The notes below the pieces were generated by a model. The model ran no database searches, was not told the DNA's origin, and saw only the letters and a list, made by a program, of their open reading frames with translations. A DNA stretch of 64,000 nucleotides from Tigriopus japonicus (lineage: Eukaryota; Arthropoda; Copepoda; Harpacticoida; Harpacticidae). Position 1 is the first letter of the stretch, and the number at the start of each line of letters is the position of its first letter. The position numbers and the translations under genes were made by a program. Where the stretch lies: NCBI GenBank assembly GCA_010645155.1, contig CM021316.1, forward strand, positions 7,728,018 through 7,792,017, written 5' to 3'. Positions 37,607 to 49,600 of this stretch are shown here, piece after piece.

Positions 37607-40600
37607 ATGGGGTCTCTGGTTGGGATCTCACGGGGCTACATCATCGTCGGGATTCTAATCTTTGTCATGGATATCCCCACCAAGTAAGGCTTATTCAACC
37701 ACAAATAAAAAAATTCAACCCCGCCAAACGACCTTTTTGATTAGAGCCCAGATCTTTGAGGGTCAAGCACCTCATTTTGGTCGAGTGTTGTTATCCAATG
37801 GAAATGAATCCTATGCTGCCGCACAAACCGCCACTCAGGCAACCATAACTGACAATGAAGAAGCGGCTTCGATTGTCCAAAGGATTCCTTATGCTCCCAC
37901 GAAACCTCGGAATTACAGCCAAACCGCAGATAATGTCACGTTCCTCCTGGACAATTTGCTCAAGGACTACGACAACAGTCTACGCCCTAACATTGGAGGC
38001 GAGCCTTTGATGGTCGAGATCAACATGCAAGTTCGCAGCATGGGTCCCATCTCTGAAGTGGATATGGTAAGTCCCACTTTACCGATCAGGATTTGTCTAC
38101 AGATCATCCTCACTTGAAAGAAAGCGGATTCTGGGGGTTTTCGTGTATTTTTGAAGGGCCATCAGACGTAAATATTTTGGCAGATAACCAAGCGTTGTCA
38201 GTTGATTATGATCACGACAAGGATCTAGTTGATTGTGGGTTCCAAATTAACAAAAATGAACACCACCGCTGACGAGTACGGACATATACTTCGCCATCCT
38301 GTGGTTGTGGCCATGAGTGCGGTTCTCCTGACAGCGACATTCCTTCTAGGGAACCCTCTTTTGGCCTTTGTGTTTTGGTACGAAAATCGACCCACCAATG
38401 TTCGCAAAACCGTGATCAATCTTTTAAGTGGATCACTCAGTCTCACGGCCATTCTTGCTAATAACTTTATACTCATGATGATGTTCCGACGGACTTTCAT
38501 TGGTCCCATGTTCCACGACGAATCAGTGGTCTTAAATGTGTTCCTTCGCTGTTGGGGCGTCATTGGATTCCTGGTTTTCAACGAAATCATTATTCTCCGC
38601 TTTCTGTTCTTGTGTCAAATTTTTCGCGTTGGAGCACTTCACGATGAGTTTTTGGCCACATTCTTTCTCCTTCTCAATCTGTTCTTTGGCTTCCTCAATT
38701 GTCTTTTGGACCTGATGATCAAAGGCTGGTACAATGAAGCCCATTTGCTTTCGATTGGAATTCATCCCGGAAAATTAGATCCCAACAAGTATAGTGGGTA
38801 TCCAACGACAAGAATCCTGCACGGCCTCATTGGAATATCAATTTTTAACCACCTTTTCCTCATGATGTTCCTTCTGACCCATGTCAAGGTCAAGGATTGG
38901 AGGAGAAGACGAATGACACTTGGGACCCATGTGGTCAGTGATTCATCCAATGGGTTGAGGGATTTTTCCTGGAGGTTGATCTCTTTCTTTACCCTGATTT
39001 TTATGTTCATTCTTCCGACGATTCGTAGCCGATTGCCGATCAAAGCCTTTGACAACCGGGAATGGTTATACCCACTTCTTGGTTGTTCTCACGTGGTTTA
39101 TACTTGTATCATCTGGCCTTCGTTGTACATTTGTAGGAATGATCATGCACGAAAGACTTTTGTGAACTTAATTAAGGCTTGGAAAAAGGAACGTATCGAC
39201 TCTTTTAAAGAATTACCACTGTACAAACTTTTAACTTAAGACGCGGGAAATAAACAAATATTCATTTCACTTTTCTCCGTATTCATTCCTTAGGTTAACA
39301 CTCATTTCATTTGAAATGTCAATCCTTGAATGGTTTGACATTGAAAAATGTAGTCATGCTCTGAAAATTGGCAATTGGAGAGGAGGAAAACAATCGAAAG
39401 TTTTTGGTACATCACTATAAATGGCAATGACTTCATCATAAAAAGCACTTCAAATGTACTGTTGCTAGTGTTGCATTTTTGCTAACCATTTTCGGTACTT
39501 TGAGGCAACTTTTTGATAAAACCCCCTGAATTTCAATTTCTTTGGGCGTTTTTGTCGATTACTATAAAATGTTAGGGGCAGCAGAAGTACGAAACTCGAA
39601 ATAGAAAATCTTGACTTAAAAAAAAGTCACAGTGGGTAAAAAATCATCGTGTGAGTATGTAAAAACTGACAAAATTTATGTTCCCAAGTCGAACGAAAAA
39701 CAAGTTTATCACCAATTGTGTGTAAGTATTTTGAACATTTCTTCCTTCAAAGTCATTTCGATGGTTTCTTGATAGAGATCAGAAGCAACAGACTAAGAAA
39801 TAAGCCCATTTAAATTAGTGATGGACCGAAAGGGCTCATAGCCGAAACCGAAACCGGAACCGAATGCAGCAGAGAACAAAATTGTAGAAGTGCAAAATTC
39901 ACCTTAAAAATTTAAATTGCTTATGTGTTCGATGTTGGGTAGTCGAAAGTTTTGAAAAATCGAAAAACTTAAATTTCAGGGGTTTTTGGACGAAACATTT
40001 TCGATTTTGTTGTCAAACTCCATCTTTTATACTGCATGTCTGCTTTCGGTTTCGGTGGCCATAACCGAAACCGAAATTTCGGTCAAAAGTAAGTGCTTCC
40101 GGTCAATCACTAATTTAAACCAATACCGTATCTTGTTTGTTCTCCCATATTGTTTATAAAAAGTCGTAACCAAGGCTTCCAACCAACCTACTTTCTTTCT
40201 ACCGTAAAAAGCGACAACTTTTAAGATGATTCGAGCTGTTCTTGTTGATCCAATACGACTATTTTTTCCCTCTTCAATTGGTATTTTTAAATTGTTTAAT
40301 CTACTTTTCAACTGAAATACCACCGTTCATCGAAATTTTGTAACATTTTTTCTTCTTCAGGATAAGACGTATCAAAACCTTTATCTTGAATCATGTGTCA
40401 AATCTTGTATCAAAATTTATTAAATGTTTTATTTTGAACAAAAGATATAATTTGAAAAAATAGAAAAATTTACATCAGTAGATGTTTTGTCATTTTGTCA
40501 CTAGAAAAACTAGTGATGGACCGAAAGCGCGTTGGGCCGCAATTTCGGTTTCGGTTATGCCTACCGAAACCGAAAGCAGACATGTACCGTAAAGGATGGA

Positions 40601-43600
40601 GTTTGACAACAAAAAAAATTTCGTCCAAAAACCTCTAAAATTTAAGTTTCCCGATTTTTCAAAATTTGCGACCACCCAACAACGAACACAGGAGCAATTT
40701 AACTTTAAAGGTGGTTTTTGCCTTTTTACAATTTTGTAGTCAGCTGCTTTCGGTCTCGGTTTCGGTTTTTGTTAAGCCCTCTTTCGGGCCGGAACTTTCG
40801 GTCATCACTACTAAAAACTAAGTCACCTTTCCACGCTCTCATTTCAATGACCTGCTTTCTATATCTAGGTGTCTACAACTCATTTTTTTCCAGAGCTACT
40901 CCATGGATTGCTATTTCCGTCAATCCTGGGTGGATCGACGTCTAGCCTTTTCTGGACGAAAAAATCTGGCTTTGAGCATCGAGATGCTGCGCAAGATTTG
41001 GAAGCCTGACACATACATCTACAACGGAAGGAAATCCTATTTACACACCATTACGACACCAAACAAATTCATGCGATTGTTTCCTAATGGAAGGGTGCTC
41101 TACTCTCAGAGGTAAAAGGATTCGTCCGTCGAGTCTGAGAAGGTCCCAAGGTGCGAGACAAAAGTCCTCGCTTTCTTGAGCACTCTCTCGGAATCCTGTC
41201 AAGAGTTGCTCCATCCCCTCCTCGCATTCTCCATGATCCAAAATTTTCCTTCTAGGCTAACAATCAAGGCTTCTTGTCAAATGGACCTATCCGACTTTCC
41301 CATGGACAAACAGAAATGTCCGTTACAAATCGGAAGTTGTGAGTACCCAAACAAGATAAATGAAGGCATGTGTTAAATTTTGAACCTGATCTCCATAGTT
41401 GGATACACCATCAATGATGTCATCTACAGTTGGACCGCCGGACGAGGAGTGAATATTGCTTCCGATATGAAACTTTCCCAATTCGATCTGATCTCAACCC
41501 CAACGGGCAATTCGACCACTTTTCTCAACAAAGGTAAGTAGTGATGCCCGAATGACATTATTGATGAAGTAAGCTAATCAATATCAGCCACAACAGTCGT
41601 CATTAAGAACAAGGCAGGTCTGTTTGTGTAGCATTAGAGCACGCCAATATTGACTAACTATTCTATATTCCCATTTCGACGTGCTTTTATCAGACGGAGG
41701 TAGGTTTTGTTTGTGTTTGTATCGATGGCTTAAACCAACACATACTACACATAAACAAAACGGTCCAGATGATCCATCCATCCATCCATCTTTGAATGAA
41801 GTGTTCGTTCGTTATATATTTGTAGTCAGACTAAACCTCACATGATTCAGCACGAACTCAAATTGAACACATAACAATGGCGTGGTTGCCGTGACTTTCA
41901 AGAATGATGACACCACACTGATGTTGTTTAGATCTCTGGTTTTAAGAGCTAGTAATTGGATACGTCCTAGATTAATTGACATTCATAGCAATAGGGCTTC
42001 CCAAAACAACGAATGCATCCTGGTTGATCACATGACCGAGAAAGTACTTATCACAGTTGAAGTGTTCATGATAAAATGGAACAATAATACGTATGAGTGC
42101 GGTCGGCTTCCATTCATTAGAGTAGCTTCAGGAGAATCTTAGTTATTTGGAAGCACTTCAGTTGTAAAGCTTGGGTTCTGTAAAGATTGATGAAGTCATT
42201 GAAAGAATCGAGTCGCTTTTCCTACGCGTGATGTCTGATGTAAAAGTTTATACACATCAAGGAGGTTTACTAATTCTTCTTGTCTTTCGTCACAATGATT
42301 AGAAAAATAGTTCGTTTTTTGAAATGGGTTAAAATAGAAATTGTTTAGAATTCAGTTTTTTGGTTGTTATCGGGACTTTACAATTTTTCACAGAAAGAAC
42401 CTCGACTGGTTGGAGTGTTATTGCTTGATATTTATCATTTTACCTATCAATCTCTTTGTTGGACACTAATTTTAGCTTCGTTAGAAAAGACTAAAATTAA
42501 TTCAAAATACCCCCAAATTACGCAAATGTGGTTACGATCATTGTTAAAATGGGAAAAGGTGGAACTGTATTTCCTGATGATATTATCAGAATTTCCCCGT
42601 CTAAAAGAAAAGTAAACCAAGGTAGACGGGAAAACTGTTTGATTTCCTTTCTTTTCTCAAAGCAAGAGAATTAGTCTACTGATGTGTTTCAAGTTGGATT
42701 TTTGGCAGAGTTTTGCCATTTTGGTTTTTATGGTCAAAAATCTGACCACAACTAAACTTTTCAAGAGGCAATAGACCTTATCTACCATAAAATATGACAG
42801 CACTGCCAACTCGAAATCCATTTTATAACTATCGATGGAACTCGAAATCGAACTAGTTCGAGTGTTGCCAAATTGGTTCCTGTTTAGGTCTTTTCAAAAA
42901 GTTCTATACAACCTGCCCTTTTTATACTTCCGAGTCAAAAATGGCAGCACTCCTGGTTCGAAACACATCACTAAGAATTACTCCCTTCTCTTTCGTTTGA
43001 AGGAACACTACATAACATCATACACTAATCAAGCTTTCATTTATTTGAAACAAAACTTCTGACATTCTTGCGACTCGCTCAACTTAATAAACTATCATTT
43101 TAATCTCGCTTTCATTGATGTGCAGTTCATTTAGGGTTTCATAGGTACCGCTTTATGTTAACGAAAATGTCTCTAATCTGTTTTAATCTTACAGGTCGGC
43201 ATTCCACTCTGGTAGTGGGATTTCATCTTCAAAGACACATGGGCAATTTTGTGATCCAAGTTTATGGGCCCTGTGTTCTACTAGTAGTCATTTCTTGGGT
43301 GTCTTTCTGGCTCAATAGAGAGGCCACATCGGACAGAATATCATTAGGTAAGTGTTTTCGAACTTTCATTTGGATCTAACAAGGAGATCAGCGAGTCAAT
43401 TTTTGCCCCTTGAAGAAAAGATTGGACAAAAAGCAAGGTGCAAACGAGGAACTTTTTGAGGGGCACAGAGCACACATCACAGTCAAAGAACTCTCAGATA
43501 ATGAGCTTTCAATCCCTTACCTCTTCTTAGGCGTCACCACCGTACTCACCATGACCTTCTTGGGACTTGAGGCCAGAACCGACCTTCCCCAAGTGGCTTA

Positions 43601-46600
43601 TGCCACCGCTCTGGATTACTTTGTCTTCGTTTCCTTCATGTCCATTTTCGCCACTGTGACACAGGCAAGTTGTGTTTGACAAAAATAATTTTATTTTAAA
43701 TTCGAGTAGCAGTTTAGCAAATTTTCATTGAAAATTCGATAAAATGCTGAAAAAAGCTAGACATGACAAGAAAATACCAAAAAGCTGAAAAGGCATAAAT
43801 AAAGCCAAAAGATGCAAAAAGAGCTAGAAATATTTTCTCATTTGCTCGAAGCTAAATTTCATCAAAATCTCGAAAAAAAAGAAATAGCTTTTGACACTAA
43901 TTCCAGTCACCTTGAGTAGGAATAATCTTAGAGGAGTATTGGGTCCTTTAACGAGCAGCTGACTGGGAGGTCACAGAACATAAGACTGGGAGATCACCTC
44001 AGTAATACAACTCCAAATATTGCACCCTGACTCAAACGTTTGACCTATTTTCGAACTTCTCAATGAATATTGGACACGTAAGAACAAAAATTTTGCGTAT
44101 TAAAGCTCAAAGCTTGCACGAGTTTTCCATTTTATTGGCTGCGCTTAAAGGACTCTATAGAGAGGCCATTGTTGTCATTTTGTCTGCCTTGTTTATAGCT
44201 GATACTGGCCAAAGTTGCCCATAAGATGCGTGAAAAGGCAAATATTTCCGAAGAATTTAGTGAAATACTTGCCCAAACAAGTGGAAGATCATAGAACAAA
44301 TGAAAGTGCGCAAGGCATATTTCCAATGCCAGATCCTATAATTGCGTGAACTAATGCTTGTGAATCAAATTATCATCTTCATTGAGCACCTTAGTATAAT
44401 TTGGGAGAAGCAAACCATAGGCAAGAGGTCACATATCGAAAACTAAAAGTTTTTCAAAAAAATTCCCTCTACGAATACGTTTGTTTGGGCAAGTTTCAAC
44501 TAGTCGCTGATGATAAACGGCCCTTGTTGCCCACAATGAAATTTCAGGACCGGCCTGCTCTTGTATCTCCACTCTATGGATCTCTATGGGAATAATGGTA
44601 TGGATCAGTGCTGCTAGATGAAATATGCGTAATGAAAAATGCCAGGAAACGATTCCAAATACCCAGAAATCTTTTTCAATGAAAAATGCCAAGAAACGAT
44701 TCCAAATACCCAGAAATCTTTTTCAATGAAAAATGCCAAGAAACGATTCCAAATACCCAGAAATCTTTTTCAATGAAAAATGCCAAGAAACGATTCCAAA
44801 TACCCAGAAATCCTTTTCAATGAAATCCATAAACATTCATCTTTTTTGACGAACCAGGCGAGTTTAAAGTGACAATATAGGAGCTAGGACTTCACATTCG
44901 CCGTCACAGGTACCCTGAAATCCTCATTACATTCCCTCTTTAAATTTCCCGACAAACCAAATAATCTGTTGTTTTTCACGTGTTTTCACTTAGAGCCAAA
45001 ATGAGAATTTAAAAACAAGAGCTGACAATCTTGGGGATTTCCAAATTATTTTTTGCTAAATTCCAAAATTTAGCAACTCCGTTATGGAGGTAGCTTGGTT
45101 GTTGACCGCGAAATTTTAAATGGAAAATGTAAACCTTGCTAGTATTCACAATATGACAGACTTTCATTACTTTCTCAAAGTTGCCTCAGATAAAAAGTAA
45201 ATAGAGTATGTTCAAGAGCACTTTATCAATGCAAAAAATAACAGTGTTCAAAGATACGATTTTTGCAATTGCTGATTGCTGGGATTAAGATATCACCACG
45301 AGGGCATTGCCTAAATATTTACTTTGATCATTCATAAGTTCTGGAGAATCGTATAATGATTGGTGCGATTATAAGGGACTCCTTAGTCAGCAATTGGAAT
45401 GCATGAGGGTTTTGGACATTCCCACTTAATCTTGGACATGAATGTTTGATTTTGTTTTCCTACAACCCAACCAATTCATCTTGACACACAATTATGATTT
45501 TTTTATTCAAGATAAAGACACAACCTCCAGTTTGTTTCGAAAACCATTCACGGAGTTACTGCAAAACTTGCTCTCCAAACCTGCACTTTGACAATAAAAT
45601 TATTACTGTGCCACATGACTGTGTTTATGGTGTGAAACTAGCAAATGTTATAAATACCCTTAAAAACTGATGTTTTGCGAAAATAGAAAATAATGCATGG
45701 ATTGTAAGTATTGCATACCGGGTGCGACAAAAAAATATTTACACTGCCAATCCATAAGTTTCGATTTTTTTTGAAATGTGCATCAGTTTGGTTTGGTTGC
45801 AAAAAATAAAGTGTGTGGTAGGACAGGTTTCTTCACACCTCAGGCACAAGCAGTTTAGGGAGGGTTGTGTGTGAAATGTCTTCATAACTGTGAAATTGGT
45901 GGTGGTCTAGGTCTAAAATTTCATATTTGTTTCCATTTGTCTTGTTCAAGGGGGATATTAAAAAGACTTTTACTTTGACAAAAGTTAGAAGGAACTCAAC
46001 GTAGAATAGAGAATTGAGATGGACTTTGTTAATGAGGCTATATTTTGGCAACCCATCACGCTAAATAAAAAAAAATTAACCCAACTGATATGATGTCTTG
46101 GCTATTATTGTCATTTACGAAGCACCCGTTGGCAGCCATGATTGCCTCCAGGCAGCCATGGAAAGACTTGCACCTTTAGGGCATGTTATCCTTGAACATT
46201 GCATCCCAGTGCTGGTGAGCTGTGGCCTTGGGGGCAAAGATGTCTTGGTGATGAACAGTGCATGGCATGGGTTCAATGTGCACCCAAACAGTGTAATCTG
46301 ATGTATTGGCACAAGGGTTGTCTGATGGCCTCAAGTTCTTCATCCAGAAGGGAATGCTTTCCTCCAACCACTTTTGAATCATATTGGATGTATGCTCAGG
46401 TGTTCAATAGTGCTGAAATACCGTATTAATGTCTGAGAAGCTGGCTTGGACCCATGGCAATAACTCCAGGGCCTGCATATTGTGGGCCCCTGCAAGGTTT
46501 TGACCAAATGGTAGCCTGATGAGGCGGGTGGCCATGCAGTCTGGGATTACAGGGCCAGGGGTTTTGTCTTCCTATCTGGCCCAACCTTAGTGTACATTGG

Positions 46601-49600
46601 TTCTGACTTCATACCTGCATACAAGGTTGGCTTAGGGACTTTTAACTGCTTTGTAATCTCCGTTGGATTCTTGCCAACATCTAAAAGTGTGCAGATCAAA
46701 ATTTGTTGGTCATGTTAGGATGGCAATATCTCAGCTCCTTGTACACTTAAAAAAATTGTTGCTTTTTTAATTTTAAGGTTCACTTTAATTTAATCAATGC
46801 TTTTGCGAGTGTGCTTATACGACCTTGTTTTATTTTGCAAAAACAAAGTGCACAGATTTTTTCGCCCCACCCGGTATTTAATGAGTAGGGTCACCATTTT
46901 TCTGTGAAAAATGCCAAATAGTAGTATTTTTATATTTTTGATAAATCATGCTATTGCATGATATGGAAATTATGCCTCATATATTATGCCAGAGCCACCA
47001 AAGTTTGGAAAAAAATATTGCAAAAAAGGCATTGTTTTTTGTTATCATTTTGAGAAATCATGTAACGAAATCGGATTTTTTTTTGTAATTTTACTACCAC
47101 TTCTTTCATAGATTGCATTAGAAACTGAGCTTTCCCCATACTCCATGATACGTAAGTCTTACCTCACAGCTTGGAATACCTGAAAAAACTCAATTCATGC
47201 AGTTACAACTGTAATAAATCCTTTTTCATATTTTGATTTTGCCATCCTTTTTTCCCCATCATTCTGAAGGGAACAAACAATTTTCCCAGATTTTTTGAAA
47301 CCCTCCCACTTTTGTAATTTTGGTATTATATTGTATATTATAATTTACAAGTATTTGATGGCCCCGAAGATAAACTAAACATTTTTTGTTACAACTAAAA
47401 TAGACAATGTCGGCTTGTTTCTTAGCTTTGACTAACAAACTTTCCTTTTTCCAGAAAATTTTCAGCAAAACAAGAAATTTCCCACATTTTTTTGTAGAAT
47501 TATCCCCATTTTTGTAATTTTTGACAAAAATTGAAGATTTTGGTAATTACATTGTAAAATGTAATTTACAACTATCTGGTAGCCTTTTTTTACAACTGTA
47601 CTATATTCTCTCTGTTTTTTTCTTACTTTGATTTTCACATTCTTTTTCCAGATCATTCTCAAAGGAACATGCAATTTTCCCACATTTGTTTTGATATTTT
47701 CCGCATTATTGTAATTACAATGTAAAAGTAATTTACAACTGTCTAATTGCCCTGATAGTGAAAAATGCTTTTTAAGGATTTCTGTTGGAATGACCAGGTT
47801 TTTGTTTTTTGTGTCCTGTTTATGTAGAGACCAAAAAAGATCATTGGCCTAGAGGGAAAAAAATATTTTGGAGTAACCTAAAGGTAACGGAATATGTACT
47901 GTACAACTTCGTTGCAGTGGCCTTCGAAAAAAGCCGTAAATTGCATCCTGTGCCTGTGAGGAAAGTTACTAATGAAACCAGTTATAAAATAAAATAAATG
48001 AATTTTGAGCCTGCGTGACAATTCTTCAGGACAATCCCCTGAATTCTATGGAATTCAGAGTACTTTGACGCTTATAATTATGGTCTTTCCCACAACATGT
48101 TATTTTCTACCTGCTTCCTTGTGCCGTTGTACCGACCTACTGATTTTCGAAACGTTGTTGCTTATAAACTAAGGAACACATCATATCGATTTAAAATTCT
48201 CAAATATTGCCTGCTGACTCGTGGCAAGACAAAACCTATTGTGAAGATAGAATTTGTTTCATCAACTGCAACTGCAGCAACTGAACGCCTTTGTTGAGTC
48301 CTCTATGTATTTTGCCCCTCTTGCATAATCAGAAGGGCCCGGAAATATTTTTTTTAAATATAAAATATTTATCAGTTTTCCTCGATTTTTAAATATTTTA
48401 GCTTTTTCAAAGAAAAAATAAATACTTTTTCGAATATTTGAGTCAGAAAAAAATATTTCAGGCAAAAATGAGGAAAATAAATGAACGACCAATGCTCAAT
48501 AGGACTTACCAAAAATGAACCCAACATACAAAAACCTCTACAAAATGGTATTTGTCCTGAAATTGAAAATTGTATTTTTGAATCAACTACATTCAAGTAT
48601 ACATCCAAAAACGACCAAATGCATCAAATTCACCGCAAACAAATTTGGAAAATAGGTGCACACAGACAAAAATACCAAATAATGGCCTTCTCAAAAAAAA
48701 AAATATTTCTTAAATATCCGGCTTTTTTCCAAATATTTTGGCCTTCTGAAGAAAATATATTTTGGATATTTTGTCACTTTTTTGCAAATATTTTTCCGGG
48801 CCCTAATAATCAGTTTCAAAATTTATCCAAAACGTGTTAGGCCTTCAAATTGCATGCTAGAAAGAAACCTTAAGGAGACATTAGTTGGAAAAGTCGCGAA
48901 TGGTGATTGAGATTCCTTTGAAAATCAATACGATTTGAGCAAATTCCCCCAAGTCGTCGATGCCAAGGCCAAAGAGGTTCAACGAAGCGAGAAATTTGGC
49001 AATGACTGTGAACATGTTGCCAGTCATACATCAGCCAGATTTCAATCTGAAGATTGATGAACGTGGACTAGCCTTTTTTCAGATCTGACAAAGTCTGACA
49101 AGATTGATCAAGGCCAAAAAGAACCATGAAGGCCAAAATCTCTTGAAGGCATAGTTTTCCAGACTAATGCCCGGAAATCATGAGCTAATAGGCCAGATGA
49201 GTTTTTACGTGGAGCGCTGAGATCTAGTGGTTCCAAGAACTTGGAGGAGACCATATCGGCTTTTCATCTTTTCATGAAGGCCCTAATTACGACAAAATAC
49301 CTCATTAGTAGGCATCGGGGGTGTATTGCATTCTTGTCTCAATGAGATGGTCTTGCTGTCGTTGGGGGAAATTGTAACTTTGTACAGGGTGTGGAAAAAT
49401 TGATAGTACATTGGAAAAGGATTGTTTGCCAACTGCGTTATCCTCCGATCATGAAGAAGGTCTTATCCTTTCAGACCTACTTTTACCAGTTTGTAAATGT
49501 TTGTTGATTTACTTACGAAATGAGCAGGTTTAACTTTTTCTTCCAATTACTTTCCGTTGACACATACCATTTGATTCTTGAGAGATGCACGTAAATTACA

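Noticed and set aside
38229..38255. Earlier start for the 7TM gene
   Set aside because: It would begin at TTG; the ATG at 38256 has a good context and leads straight into the first membrane segment.
41882..42142. Frame in GRD intron 5
   Set aside because: No ATG context, domain or acceptor/donor pairing was convincing.
48481..48840. 119-codon plus-strand frame
   Set aside because: Most of it lies inside the hAT-type element at 48333-48805 and crosses its right end.
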